In this document: positions 12,795-23,351 of the stretch, piece by piece
Layout: each line of letters starts with the position of its first letter
Numbering within the stretch: position 1 is the first letter of the stretch
NCBI GenBank assembly: GCA_003280295.1
Contig: QCFI01000002.1
Location: 1 to 64,000, forward strand
Reading direction: 5' to 3'
Source: Prochlorococcus sp. AG-363-C20
Lineage (GTDB): Bacteria; Cyanobacteriota; Cyanobacteriia; PCC-6307; Cyanobiaceae
DNA: 64,000 nucleotides
Program-made: the position numbers and the translations under genes
Notes under the pieces: model-generated
What the model was told of the DNA's origin: nothing
Databases searched by the model: none
The model's input: only the letters and a program-made list of their open reading frames with translations

Positions 12795-13442
12795 ATGCGA
12801 GAAAAAAGGAAGCACAATGAATCTTTTTTGCTGGCTTTACATAGCAGCACCAATACACTTGGTGTAGCAATATTGAATTCAAAGTCACCAAAAGAAAGCA
12901 TTATCAGTTCTACTTTTCCAATCGGACGATACCTGTCCAACAAGGTAGTAAATTGCATAGAAGAACTATTTCCAGCGTCTTCTTGGCACCAACTCAGTCG
13001 TATTTCAGTCGCCATTGGTCCAGGAGGATTTACCGGAACACGTTTAACAGTTATCTTGGCAAGAACTCTTGCACAGCAGCTGGAGTGTCACCTCGATGGA
13101 ATTAGTAGCTTTGCCTTGATGGCTCCACGACTAGCAAAAGATCTGAGCACTAGGCATGAACCGTTTTGGATTACCCAAGAGCTGCCAAGAAAAGGAATAA
13201 TTGCAGGAAAATATCAAATAATAAATGATTCAAAAATGAACAGTTTTGAAGAAGTATTGGAATTAGAGAAACCTCATCTTTTATCTTCTGAATGCAAAGT
13301 AATACCTACCGTCAAGGCGTCAGAAAATGTAACTTTAGATGTAGTTCGACTTTTAAAAGTTTCTTTATTCGCCCAAAAAACAGGGCAAAAAAAATCATGG
13401 AGAAATGTTTTTCCTATTTACGCAAGCTCACCTGTTAAGTGA
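12795..13442 (+). CDS. tsaB: tRNA threonylcarbamoyladenosine biosynthesis protein TsaB
   Basis: LLALHSSTNTLGVAIL ... ISVAIGPGGFTGTRLTVILARTLAQQL matches TsaB. Confidence 0.85.
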   Translation: MREKRKHNESFLLALHSSTNTLGVAILNSKSPKESIISSTFPIGRYLSNKVVNCIEELFPASSWHQLSRISVAIGPGGFTGTRLTVILARTLAQQLECHLDGISSFALMAPRLAKDLSTRHEPFWITQELPRKGIIAGKYQIINDSKMNSFEEVLELEKPHLLSSECKVIPTVKASENVTLDVVRLLKVSLFAQKTGQKKSWRNVFPIYASSPVK

Positions 13443-13482
13443 ATTCACTAAGTTCTCTTGTAAATATTTGAAGCCATATTAA

Positions 13483-14154
13483 TTATCTAACAAGATCATT
13501 TTCAAGCATCAAATTGATAGTCAACTGTAATTGATTTGTGGTGATTTCTAAATCAAATTTTCGTCGACTAGAAGGGGGTGGTATTGGAGATCCAATCCGC
13601 AAATAAATTGGAACTAAACGAGGCCAAACCATTTTTTTACCAAGAGCTCTATGGCTATTTACTATTGCCACAGGTAATAATGAAGCACCACTTCGTGCTG
13701 CCAATAACGCTGCGCCAGATAAAGGGTTATTTACTCGTCCATCGCTTTGTCGACTACCATCCAGAAAAACTCCTATTGCCGATCCTTTATGAAGTTGTTT
13801 AGTTGCAGTTCTAATTGCTTCACGATCACTTGAACCCCTTTTAACTGGATAGGCTCCACACATTCTAATTATTCGACCTAATAATGGAATCCTAAAGAGT
13901 TCTTCTTTTGCCATAAATGCAATAGGTCGGCCTAATGCATGTCCTAAAAGAGGGGGATCTAAATGAGATCCATGATTTGCAACTACAACTAGAGGACCAT
14001 TCATAGGTACATTTTTATTGCCAAAAGTTCGGCCTCTAAATAAAAGCCTAAACACAGGAAATACAAGGCAATAACTAACTAGCAAATAAGCAAAGGTAGG
14101 TCTTGGCGGAATCAGGGATGCAGGATCTTTTTTCACAGAAAGATTCAAATTCAA
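13483..14154 (-). CDS. plsC: 1-acyl-sn-glycerol-3-phosphate acyltransferase
   Basis: NHGSHLDPPLLG (HX4D) motif and FLDGSRQSDG; part of the lipid synthesis block. Confidence 0.88.
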   Translation of the reverse strand: MNLNLSVKKDPASLIPPRPTFAYLLVSYCLVFPVFRLLFRGRTFGNKNVPMNGPLVVVANHGSHLDPPLLGHALGRPIAFMAKEELFRIPLLGRIIRMCGAYPVKRGSSDREAIRTATKQLHKGSAIGVFLDGSRQSDGRVNNPLSGAALLAARSGASLLPVAIVNSHRALGKKMVWPRLVPIYLRIGSPIPPPSSRRKFDLEITTNQLQLTINLMLENDLVR

Positions 14155-15044
14155 TACCCCAAACCACTAATATTAGATATTTGGCTAATTGTTACACCCT
14201 TAAGAGAACGTTTTGCTAAGCCACTAAGAACATTTCCAGGTCCAATTTCCACTAAGTTCTTGATACCTTGCTCAACCATCGTTTCCATAGTTTCTCGCCA
14301 GCGAACCCCTGTCGTCATTTGTCTCTTTAATCTCTCTTTCAAAAGCTCTCCATCACAAGTAGGGATAGGTTCTGCATTACTTAAAACAGGAAAAAGAGCA
14401 TTCTGAAAGGTCACCTCATCAAGCTCAGTAGCAAAAGCACGAGAAGCATTGTCCATATATGGGGAATGAAATGCTCCAGATACATGTAATGGTATAGCCC
14501 TCTTACAAATCAAAGAATCACTAACAGTCTTTACAGACTGAGGAGTACCTGACAAAACAACTTGGCTAGAACTGTTGTCATTCGCAATAACAACTCCTTC
14601 AGTAGACGCTATAAGCTCATCAAGCTGTTTTCTATCAAAGCCAATTAACGCTGTCATAGCCCCCCCGCCTGCAAGATTCATGAGTTCAGAACGTCGCTTT
14701 AACAAACGCAAAGCAGTGTTTGCATCAAAAACCTGAGCGGCATAGAGAGCCACAATTTCACCCAAGCTATGACCAGCAAGTAATGAAGGGTTCCTACCTT
14801 GTCTCATAAGGTCATCGACTAACAATGACTCAACAACAAACAATGCTGGCTGAGTATTCCTTGTGTCATTTAGATCAGCAGATTCATCTGCATCATTACT
14901 TTGACTACAGATCGATAGAAGATCACGTCCTAATAATTGCGATGCAAAAGCAAATCTTTCTTCTGCACCTGGCAATGACAGTAAATCATCCGCCATACCA
15001 AGTTTCTGTGAGCCTTGACCTGGAAAAACCCAAGCAATCGTCAT
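14151..15044 (-). CDS. fabD: Malonyl CoA-ACP transacylase
   Basis: WVFPGQGSQKLGM and LLAGHSLGEIVALYAA active-site motifs. Confidence 0.95.
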   Translation of the reverse strand: MTIAWVFPGQGSQKLGMADDLLSLPGAEERFAFASQLLGRDLLSICSQSNDADESADLNDTRNTQPALFVVESLLVDDLMRQGRNPSLLAGHSLGEIVALYAAQVFDANTALRLLKRRSELMNLAGGGAMTALIGFDRKQLDELIASTEGVVIANDNSSSQVVLSGTPQSVKTVSDSLICKRAIPLHVSGAFHSPYMDNASRAFATELDEVTFQNALFPVLSNAEPIPTCDGELLKERLKRQMTTGVRWRETMETMVEQGIKNLVEIGPGNVLSGLAKRSLKGVTISQISNISGLGY

Positions 15045-15072
15045 GAAAAATCTTCAATCAATGAAGTAAATC

Positions 15073-16092
15073 TTAAATGGGGCCCTGCCATCGCAATAAA
15101 GCTGCTCCCCAACTCAACCCAGCACCAAATCCACTGCTAGCTATCAAATGTCCTGGCCTTATGCGTCCATCTCTAACTGCTTCATCCAACATTAAAGGGA
15201 TAGTGGCAGCAGAAGTATTTCCATATTTAGAAAGATTGCTTAAAACTTTTTCTTTTGGGATAGAAAATCGATCAGCTACCGCATCCAAAATCCTCTTATT
15301 TGCCTGATGCAAAAGTAACCAATCCAATGAGTCTGGATCAATTTGATTGGCAGTTAAAAGTTCTTCGAGAATAGAAGGGACTTCTCTAACAGCAAACTTA
15401 TAAACCTCTTGTCCATTCATTTTTATAGGCGAGAAACCTCCTCTCTGATGAGTTATCCCATCTACCAACGGAAGAAAATCTTCAATCTGATTCAAAGTCA
15501 AACAATTTCCTCGATTGCCATCAGATTTCAATTTAAAACCAATTAATCCATCATTCTTTTGATCAGTAGCTTCAAGAGCAACAGCCCCTGCTCCATCTCC
15601 AAAAAGCACACAACTTGTTCGATCATCCCAGTCGACCCAACGAGTTAATTGATCAGCACCTATAACCAACACTCTCCGCATTGAACCACTTCGCAAAAAT
15701 TGAGCAGCCGTAATCAAAGCGAATAAAAAGCCACTACAAGCTGCTGTGAGGTCAAAAGCGACTGCATTTGAAGCTCCAATCTTCGCTTGAACTTGAGGTG
15801 CTGATCCAAACAAATCATCAGGAGTAGATGATGCCAATAGCACTAAATCAATAGTTTCTGGGTTCCAACCCGCCATTTTTAAGGCTGATGAAGCAGCCCT
15901 CTGACTCAAAGCAGAAAGAGTTTCTTCTGAGTCACAAACATGTCGTTCAGCAATACCTGTGCGACTTCGAATCCAAGAATCATTTGTCTCAACTCTTAGG
16001 CCGAGTTGTGCATTAGTAAGTGTTTGGTGGGGAGTGGCACTTCCACTGCCTACCAAAGCTATTCCTATATTCATTTGAAACGATTCTGCCAA
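15073..16092 (-). CDS. fabH: 3-oxoacyl-ACP synthase III
   Basis: FDLTAACSGFLFAL active-site Cys motif, WLLLHQANKRILDAV, KYGNTSAATIPL. Confidence 0.95.
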   Translation of the reverse strand: MAESFQMNIGIALVGSGSATPHQTLTNAQLGLRVETNDSWIRSRTGIAERHVCDSEETLSALSQRAASSALKMAGWNPETIDLVLLASSTPDDLFGSAPQVQAKIGASNAVAFDLTAACSGFLFALITAAQFLRSGSMRRVLVIGADQLTRWVDWDDRTSCVLFGDGAGAVALEATDQKNDGLIGFKLKSDGNRGNCLTLNQIEDFLPLVDGITHQRGGFSPIKMNGQEVYKFAVREVPSILEELLTANQIDPDSLDWLLLHQANKRILDAVADRFSIPKEKVLSNLSKYGNTSAATIPLMLDEAVRDGRIRPGHLIASSGFGAGLSWGAALLRWQGPI

Positions 16093-16149
16093 AAGCTATG
16101 AGATTTCCAACTGAATCAGTCAATCACAACCCACAACCCCATTCATAGC

Positions 16150-17505
16150 TCAAACGCTAGCAATGGAAGAATTTTGAAGCTGAACCAAATCATCCATCAC
16201 ACCATGATTTGCTGCAGAGTGAGCAAGACGAAGGGCACTCACAACTGAAAGAGCTTTGCTACTGCCATGACCTATAACACAAATACCATTTACACCAAGC
16301 AAAAGAGCTCCTCCATGTTCCGCGTGATCAAGACGTTTCTTAATCCTTTTGAGATTACTGCGGAGAAATGCAGAGCCAACTTTTCCTCGCCTGCCTCTTG
16401 GCAATTCAGCTCGAAGCACGTCTAACAAAACACTACCTACAGATTCAAGAAATTTAAGTAATACATTCCCTGTAAATCCATCACAAACTACTACATCAAA
16501 TTCACCAGAAAGAACATCCCTACCTTCACAATTGCCAACAAAATGAAAGCGATCTTCTTTACTTAATAATTCATAAGTTTGAATAGAAAGATCATTTCCT
16601 TTGCAAGATTCTTCACCAATATTTAACAACCCTATTCGTGGCTGACTAATTTGTAAAACATCACGAGAATAGATATTTCCAAGTAAAGCAAATTGATGCA
16701 AGTAAGTAGACTTACAATCCATATTTGCACCAACATCAAGAACGAGAACCGGTTGACCAGGATCTTTTGTAGGGAAAAGTGCTCCAATAGCAGGTCGGTC
16801 AATTCCCTGAAGACGACCTAAACGAAAAATTGCTGCAGCCATTAATGCACCAGAGTTGCCTGCTGAATAGACAGCCATGGCTTTATTCTTTTTAACCAAA
16901 TCCATCGCAAGATTGATGCTTGCGTCACGTTTTCTTCTTACTGCAGTGGCTTCTTCATTCATTTCTACCGAAGGGCCACTATTTATCAGCTCTAAATGAC
17001 CAGCCTCTATTGCTTCATCAAGTAATTCATTTAATCCCATTAACTGAGCTGCCTTCAAAACCTTTTCAGATTCACCAACGAAACGGATCCGAATTGGCAA
17101 TCTTTGCAAAGCCTGAAGACATCCATCAAGAATCTGAGCAGGAGCGTTATCCCCACCCATACCGTCAACGGCAATCCAAAGACGTTCAGATTCATCAAAA
17201 ATCGGTTTATCAATCCCACTATCGCCGCTTTGTAAGCGTCGTAGAGGATCAAAAACAAGCGGCTGCAGCATATTTCCTGCCATTGAGCTCGCACTTGTCA
17301 CCACGGACCCTGCACTTGAAACCACTGTCCCAGCAACATTGCCAGCAGCCGAAGCAGAGTTCGTAGCTGTATCCACAATGCTAGTTACAGCCGCATTACG
17401 GCGATACCAAATAACCAAACGCCTGATGGCCTTTGGCCGATTGGCCTTATTACGCAACCCCAAGGCAGCGTTTGTATCAGTGTCCTTCTGAACCAATTGA
17501 ATCAA
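16150..17505 (-). CDS. plsX: Phosphate acyltransferase PlsX with N-terminal extension
   Basis: IAVDGMGGDNAPAQILDGC and AGNSGALMAAAIFRLGRLQGIDRPAIGALFP motifs; start uncertain because about 110 aa precede the conserved core. Confidence 0.9.
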   Translation of the reverse strand: MIQLVQKDTDTNAALGLRNKANRPKAIRRLVIWYRRNAAVTSIVDTATNSASAAGNVAGTVVSSAGSVVTSASSMAGNMLQPLVFDPLRRLQSGDSGIDKPIFDESERLWIAVDGMGGDNAPAQILDGCLQALQRLPIRIRFVGESEKVLKAAQLMGLNELLDEAIEAGHLELINSGPSVEMNEEATAVRRKRDASINLAMDLVKKNKAMAVYSAGNSGALMAAAIFRLGRLQGIDRPAIGALFPTKDPGQPVLVLDVGANMDCKSTYLHQFALLGNIYSRDVLQISQPRIGLLNIGEESCKGNDLSIQTYELLSKEDRFHFVGNCEGRDVLSGEFDVVVCDGFTGNVLLKFLESVGSVLLDVLRAELPRGRRGKVGSAFLRSNLKRIKKRLDHAEHGGALLLGVNGICVIGHGSSKALSVVSALRLAHSAANHGVMDDLVQLQNSSIASV

Positions 17506-18226
17506 CTATGCGCTGGAACAAATAACCCGTACCCCGTGCAGTAAGAATAAGCTCAGGATTGGCTGGGTCATCTTCCAGTTTGGAACGCAACCTTGAAATA
17601 TGTACATCAACAACACGAGTATCAACATGACGTTCTGGTGTATATCCCCAAACTTCCTTGAGAATTTCTCCTCTGCTAAAGGGTTCTCCTGATCTACTAA
17701 CTAACAACTCCAACAAACTGAATTCCATTCCTGTCAGGCGTATACGCTCATCGCCACGAAAAACCTTGCGTTTATTAGTATCGATTCGCAAATTCGTAAC
17801 TTGAATAACACCAGAGTTTGGAATTCCAGCTATGTGCTCTTTCTCAACACGACGCAGAACACAACGAATGCGAGCTTCCAACTCCTTGGGACTAAAGGGC
17901 TTAACTACGTAATCATCAGCTCCAAGCTCAAGTCCTGTGATTCTGTCTGCTACGTCCCCTAATGCTGTGAGCATGACAATTGGCACATCAGACTCCTTAC
18001 GCAATTCTTGGCAAACGCCATAACCATCAAGTTTTGGCATCATCACGTCGAGAACGACTAAGTCAGGTTCACAATTCCGAAACAGTTCAAGTGCCTCATT
18101 CCCATCACATGCTGTAACGACCTGATAGCCGATCATGGATAAGCGGGTTTCAAGAATCCGTCGAATGCTGGCCTCATCGTCAGCTACGAGAATGGTTTCT
18201 TTAGATGCTGAACTGATAGCCGTCAT
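17477..18226 (-). CDS. rpaB: OmpR-family response regulator RpaB (Ycf27)
   Basis: 249 aa; receiver domain (LVLDVMMPKLDGYGVCQELRKESDVPIVMLTALGDVADRI) plus winged helix ([53 protein letters not shown]). Confidence 0.92.
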   Translation of the reverse strand: MTAISSASKETILVADDEASIRRILETRLSMIGYQVVTACDGNEALELFRNCEPDLVVLDVMMPKLDGYGVCQELRKESDVPIVMLTALGDVADRITGLELGADDYVVKPFSPKELEARIRCVLRRVEKEHIAGIPNSGVIQVTNLRIDTNKRKVFRGDERIRLTGMEFSLLELLVSRSGEPFSRGEILKEVWGYTPERHVDTRVVDVHISRLRSKLEDDPANPELILTARGTGYLFQRIVDSIGSEGH

Positions 18227-18331
18227 GTCTTCTTTGGCTGTGGCGGCAAATGAAACTCGATATTAGATAACCCCCGAGAAGGCCCCCAAAGGTCATCTTT
18301 ATTCAAGCAAAGCCAACTTTCTTTACTTTAA

Positions 18332-19747
18332 GTGTCTCGCATTGCCTCTATCTACATCTGTCAAAGCTGTGGAGCACAAACACGACAGTTCTTTGGCAAA
18401 TGCTCCAATTGTGGAGATTGGAATTCAATTATTGAACAGGTTGACTCTTCGCTCAATAATAGGCGAAAAAAAAGCAGCTCTAATTCATGGAAAGAGCCGA
18501 TATCATTACTGTCTGAACCAATCACCTCCCTAAAAGAAACAGTATTAGATCGCCTAACAAGTGGATATAGCGAATTCGATCGTGTGCTTGGAGGAGGATT
18601 AGTCCCTGGCTCACTTGTCTTAGTTGGCGGTGATCCAGGTATCGGCAAAAGCACACTTCTATTACAGAGCGCAACAGCTATGGCTGTTAAACAGTCTGTT
18701 TTATATGTCAGTGCAGAAGAGTCTGCACAGCAAGTGAGATTGCGCTGGAAACGTCTAAAAGGATCTGAATCCAACCTTCATCTACTTGCAGAAACCAACT
18801 TGGAATTGGTTCTCAGAGAACTTGAAGCCTTAAAGCCAGCAGTAGCAATTATCGACAGTATTCAGGCATTAAATAATGAAAATCTCTCTGGAGCGCCTGG
18901 TTCAGTAGGGCAAGTCAAAGAATGTGCTTCTGCATTGCAACAATTAGCAAAACAACAAAACACCTCCTTATTTCTGGTTGGTCATGTAACCAAAGAAGGA
19001 ATGCTTGCAGGACCAAAAGTCCTAGAACATCTGGTTGACGTTGTTCTGACATTTGAAGGCGACAGGCATGCAAGCCATAGATTGTTACGAGCCGTAAAGA
19101 ATCGTTACGGGGCCACTCATGAACTTGGGATTTTTGAGATGGAAGGCGATGGACTTTCCGAAGTAACAAATCCCAGTGAAATATTTCTCAACAGAAAAGC
19201 AACAGTTGGAGTCGCAACAATCGTTGCTTGTGAAGGGAGCAGATGTCTTGCAGTCGACCTACAAGCGCTTATAAGTGCTACAACCTATGCAAGCCCTAGA
19301 CGAACAGCTACTGGAATTGAAATAAACAGGCTTCATCAAATCTTGGCAGTACTTGAAAAACATTTAGGCTTCAGCTTGTCTCGTCATGACTGCTATCTCG
19401 CCGTAGCAGGTGGTTTAACAGTTGAAGAACCTGCCGCAGATCTAGCAATTGCCACAGCAGTTGTATCCAGTCACAAAGGTCTACTTTTACCTCAAGGCAC
19501 AGTTCTTATCGGAGAATTAGGCCTAGGAGGACAATTACGTCCTGTCAGTCAACTGCCACAAAGATTGCAAGAAGCTCAACGGCTTGGATTCGAAAGAGCT
19601 ATTTTCCCCAGTGGAAGTGGCTTAACAAAAATGAAGCCAGAACTGAATTTAGAATTACATGAAGTATCAAATATTGGTGAAGCCTTAAATATTGCTCTAG
19701 GTGTGAATCTTGATATTGATGAAAACTACAGAAATCTATTTAAATGA
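18332..19747 (+). CDS. radA: DNA repair protein RadA
   Basis: GTG start; zinc finger [21 protein letters not shown], Walker [30 protein letters not shown]. Confidence 0.95.
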   Translation: MSRIASIYICQSCGAQTRQFFGKCSNCGDWNSIIEQVDSSLNNRRKKSSSNSWKEPISLLSEPITSLKETVLDRLTSGYSEFDRVLGGGLVPGSLVLVGGDPGIGKSTLLLQSATAMAVKQSVLYVSAEESAQQVRLRWKRLKGSESNLHLLAETNLELVLRELEALKPAVAIIDSIQALNNENLSGAPGSVGQVKECASALQQLAKQQNTSLFLVGHVTKEGMLAGPKVLEHLVDVVLTFEGDRHASHRLLRAVKNRYGATHELGIFEMEGDGLSEVTNPSEIFLNRKATVGVATIVACEGSRCLAVDLQALISATTYASPRRTATGIEINRLHQILAVLEKHLGFSLSRHDCYLAVAGGLTVEEPAADLAIATAVVSSHKGLLLPQGTVLIGELGLGGQLRPVSQLPQRLQEAQRLGFERAIFPSGSGLTKMKPELNLELHEVSNIGEALNIALGVNLDIDENYRNLFK

Positions 19748-20258
19748 TGTCAATTTTGCTTCGCCGGGTTGTTTTCAGCCAATTCTCAATTTCTAAATAT
19801 CCACCGGGATAAAGTCTTACAGCCTTAGTCCAGACTTCTGCAGCTCTATCAAACCAAATATCAGACTCATCTTGATTGCCTGCTTCTTGCTCAAGTCGAC
19901 CACGTTTTTCATAAATCAAACCCATGTTTTTCAAACATGAAGGTTGTTTAGGGTTTTCTTCAAGTGCCTTGGTGTAAGTCTCGAGTGCTCGATCCTCTTC
20001 CCCATTACTCATATAAATAATCGCCATATTTTTAAGAGTTTCGCTCCTGTCAACTGGATTTTCCTCAAGTCTGAGACTTTCTTCGTAATTTTCAAGAGCC
20101 TCTGAATAATCACCATCATTCTGGGCTGAGAGTCCATCTCGGTAATAAACATAGGCTTTCTTCTGTTGTGAATCGATTGGCATCATCTTGACAATCATCT
20201 CTGCCATCACAGTGAAGGCCTTATCAATAGGATTGTCTTGTTCTCGACTACGAGGCAT
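19740..20258 (-). CDS. ycf3: Photosystem I assembly protein Ycf3 (TPR)
   Basis: [68 protein letters not shown]. Confidence 0.95.
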   Translation of the reverse strand: MPRSREQDNPIDKAFTVMAEMIVKMMPIDSQQKKAYVYYRDGLSAQNDGDYSEALENYEESLRLEENPVDRSETLKNMAIIYMSNGEEDRALETYTKALEENPKQPSCLKNMGLIYEKRGRLEQEAGNQDESDIWFDRAAEVWTKAVRLYPGGYLEIENWLKTTRRSKIDII

Positions 20259-20393
20259 AACTAAGTTTAATCACCAATTCGTGTACCCATCCTGCCGAAA
20301 TTCAAAGCTAGTTGCTTAAGCAATTATATTTTTTGTTGAACATGGCATTTATATCGTTCAAGTAATTAGCTTGGTAGCGCACCTCACAAATCC

Positions 20394-22712
20394 GTGAGTA
20401 CTCACAAAAGTTACTTGAAGCACAAGTCCGTCTTGCTAGATGTAGATGGAATGAAGTGTGGTGGATGTGTTAGCTCCGTAGAGCAAACATTACTTGCACA
20501 ATCAAGTGTTGCTAATGCCAGTGTCAATTTAGTCGCCCGCACTGCCTGGTTAGACCTAAAAGATCCTGAACAACCTCTAGATCCAATATTAAAAGCACTT
20601 GCTGATCGAGGCTTCCCTTCCAAGCTAAGACAAACTTCAGCTCTAAAAGATACTTCAGCAGAAGTTGATGCTGCTAATGAATGGTGGAAGCAATGGCGCC
20701 AAATGGTAGCTGCAATCTTTTTGCTATTGCTTTCAGTACTGGGACATCTTGCAGAAGGCGGCAAGCTTGATTTGCCAATTCTGAGCTCATTACCCTTTCA
20801 TGCCACTCTTGCAACCTTTGCATTACTTGGACCAGGCCTGCCAATCCTTAAAGGAGGTGTCCAAGCTGCATTCGCTTTGACACCAAATATGGACACACTT
20901 GTGGGTTTAGGAGTAACTAGTGCTTATTTAGCAAGCCTTGTTGCCTTGATTTGGCCCACAGTTGGTTGGCCATGTTTTTTTAATGAGCCAGTAATGCTTC
21001 TTGGATTTGTTTTGCTAGGTAGATTCTTAGAAGAACGGGCACGTTTTCGAACAGGTCTTGCAATAAAAGAATTAGCTCAATTACAACCAGAAACCGCTCG
21101 ACTTATTGTTAACCCCAACGAAATCCGTGAAGTTCGAGTTGGTGCATTAAGACCTGGGGAAAAACTGCAATTACTTGCAGGGGATCGAATACCAGTTGAT
21201 GGAATTGTTATTGAAGGTAATTCCGCAGTTGATATATCCAGCCTCACTGGTGAACCATTGCCATTAGAAGCTTCACCTGGAACAGAACTTGCTTCTGGGA
21301 GTCTTAATCTCGAAGCCAACTTAACTCTTCAGGTTCAACGTGTAGGAGCTGAAACAGCATTAGCCCGCATAATTGGTCTCGTCGAAGAAGCACAGGCTCG
21401 AAAAGCACCTATTCAAGGTCTAGCTGATCGGGTTGCAGGAAAATTTTGCTATGGAGTTGTAGGCCTGGCAACAGCTACATTTCTGTTCTGGTGGAAATTA
21501 GGTCCCCGTTTATGGCCACAAGTTCTTTTTATCTCTGAACACAGTCTTCTAGCTGGACATGAACATGGATTGCATTCAACGCTTGGAAGTACTGCAGATA
21601 CTCCATTAGCACTAGCTTTACAACTATCAATAGCTGTCCTAGTTGTGGCATGTCCATGCGCGCTAGGACTAGCAACACCAACCGTAATAACGGTTGCATC
21701 AGGGCAAGCCGCTCGTCATGGGTGGCTATTCCGAGGTGGTGATGTAATTGAGATGGCAGCTTCCCTGAATCAAATTGTTTTCGATAAAACAGGCACTCTC
21801 ACGATTGGTAGACCATTGGTTGTTGGTTGCTTACAAACAAATAATCAAAATCAAATGTTGCAACTAGCAGCCAGTCTCGAACAAAACAGTAGACATCCTC
21901 TTGCTCATGCAATTATCCAAAAGGCAGAAGAAACAGGGCTTGAATTACTAAATGCAGTTAATACTCGCACCTATCCCGGAAAAGGAATTGCAGGAGAGAT
22001 AAATGGAGTTAATGGAACTATTCGTGTAGGCAGGCCAGAATGGCTAATAGATGAAGGTATTAAATATAATTTTGATATTGAGGAAGTGGTTGTTAATGGT
22101 GAAACTATTGTCGCAGTAGCTCAAGAAAATAAACTCTTAGGCCTAATACTAATTGATGATCAAATTCGTCCAAATATTGATATTGCTCTCAATCGATTAA
22201 GAAAAAAGGGGCTAATATTGCATATGCTTAGTGGTGATAGGCGTGAAGCAGTTCTAAAGTTAGGAAGCTTATTGGATTTCCATTCAGATCAACTAGCCTG
22301 GCAACTATTGCCAGATCAAAAACTAAGCCAACTAGAAACACTCAAAAAAGCTGGTTCTATTGCCATGGTTGGTGATGGGATAAACGATGCTCCTGCATTA
22401 GCTGCATCTGATTTAGGAATTGCAATAGGTACAGGAACACAAATAGCCCAAGAATCTGCTGATCTTATTTTGTTAGGTGATCGGCTGGAAAGTTTACCTG
22501 ATGCTCTGTTACTAGCTCGCCAAACTATGAACAAAGTCAAGCAAAACCTCTCATGGGCGTTCGGATATAACTTGATCGCCTTACCCATTGCAGCTGGGGT
22601 GCTATTACCTTCCTATGGATTGTTGTTATCTCCACCAATTGCTGCTCTTTTAATGGCTGTTAGTTCAATAACAGTAGTTCTTAATGCCTTATCACTTCGA
22701 AGCAAAATATGA
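20394..22712 (+). CDS. Heavy-metal (copper-type) P-type ATPase
   Basis: GTG start; N-terminal GMKCGGC HMA motif, CPCALGLATP, DKTGTLT, GDGINDAPALAASDLGIAIG. Confidence 0.93.
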   Translation: MSTHKSYLKHKSVLLDVDGMKCGGCVSSVEQTLLAQSSVANASVNLVARTAWLDLKDPEQPLDPILKALADRGFPSKLRQTSALKDTSAEVDAANEWWKQWRQMVAAIFLLLLSVLGHLAEGGKLDLPILSSLPFHATLATFALLGPGLPILKGGVQAAFALTPNMDTLVGLGVTSAYLASLVALIWPTVGWPCFFNEPVMLLGFVLLGRFLEERARFRTGLAIKELAQLQPETARLIVNPNEIREVRVGALRPGEKLQLLAGDRIPVDGIVIEGNSAVDISSLTGEPLPLEASPGTELASGSLNLEANLTLQVQRVGAETALARIIGLVEEAQARKAPIQGLADRVAGKFCYGVVGLATATFLFWWKLGPRLWPQVLFISEHSLLAGHEHGLHSTLGSTADTPLALALQLSIAVLVVACPCALGLATPTVITVASGQAARHGWLFRGGDVIEMAASLNQIVFDKTGTLTIGRPLVVGCLQTNNQNQMLQLAASLEQNSRHPLAHAIIQKAEETGLELLNAVNTRTYPGKGIAGEINGVNGTIRVGRPEWLIDEGIKYNFDIEEVVVNGETIVAVAQENKLLGLILIDDQIRPNIDIALNRLRKKGLILHMLSGDRREAVLKLGSLLDFHSDQLAWQLLPDQKLSQLETLKKAGSIAMVGDGINDAPALAASDLGIAIGTGTQIAQESADLILLGDRLESLPDALLLARQTMNKVKQNLSWAFGYNLIALPIAAGVLLPSYGLLLSPPIAALLMAVSSITVVLNALSLRSKI

Positions 22713-23350
22713 AGGGAAATTTTCTTGTATTTGAAGGAATAGATGGTTGTGGAAAGACTACCCAAATCAATCAATTAACTAATTGGTTACCAAATAGCGG
22801 GTTAATGCCTGAAGGGGCAATGTTGCACTTAACACGCGAACCAGGCGGAACGGCATTAGGCAATGCTTTACGGGAATTGCTTCTTAATACTCCTAAAGAA
22901 ATGTCTCCTGAACCATTAACAGAGTTGCTGTTATATGCAGCTGATCGTGCACAGCATGTATCTGCAGTAATACTTCCCGCTCTAAACAAGGGGGATTGGG
23001 TCATAAGTGATCGATTTAGTGGGTCTACACTTTCCTATCAAGGTTATGGAAGGAAGCTTAATCTTGACTTAATTAAACAACTTGAACTAATAGCAACTCA
23101 AGGAATCGTGCCAGACATAACTTTTTGGTTTGATTTACCTGTTCAAGAAAGTATCACTCGAAGGAAGAAAAGAGTGAGTGATCGAATAGAAGCAGAAGGT
23201 GATATTTTTTTAAACAGAGTGGCCCAAGGATTTGCAACCGTAGCCAGAGAAAGAAATTGGACACGAATCCAAGCAGATCTGAACAAAGAAATTGTTACTA
23301 AAAAGCTTCAAGAAACAGTAATTGAATATTGTTTGAAACAGAAAAAATAA
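22709..23350 (+). CDS. tmk: Thymidylate kinase
   Basis: FLVFEGIDGCGKTTQ P-loop, TREPGGT, DRFSGSTLSYQGYGR. Confidence 0.95.
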   Translation: MKGNFLVFEGIDGCGKTTQINQLTNWLPNSGLMPEGAMLHLTREPGGTALGNALRELLLNTPKEMSPEPLTELLLYAADRAQHVSAVILPALNKGDWVISDRFSGSTLSYQGYGRKLNLDLIKQLELIATQGIVPDITFWFDLPVQESITRRKKRVSDRIEAEGDIFLNRVAQGFATVARERNWTRIQADLNKEIVTKKLQETVIEYCLKQKK

Positions 23351-23351
23351 A

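Noticed and set aside
16920-17366. 148-aa plus-strand ORF
   Set aside because: Lies wholly antisense to plsX; composition (Leu/His/Gln-rich, no family motif) is typical of a spurious opposite-strand frame.
18361-18774. 137-aa minus-strand ORF
   Set aside because: Antisense to the N-terminus of radA, whose motifs are unambiguous.
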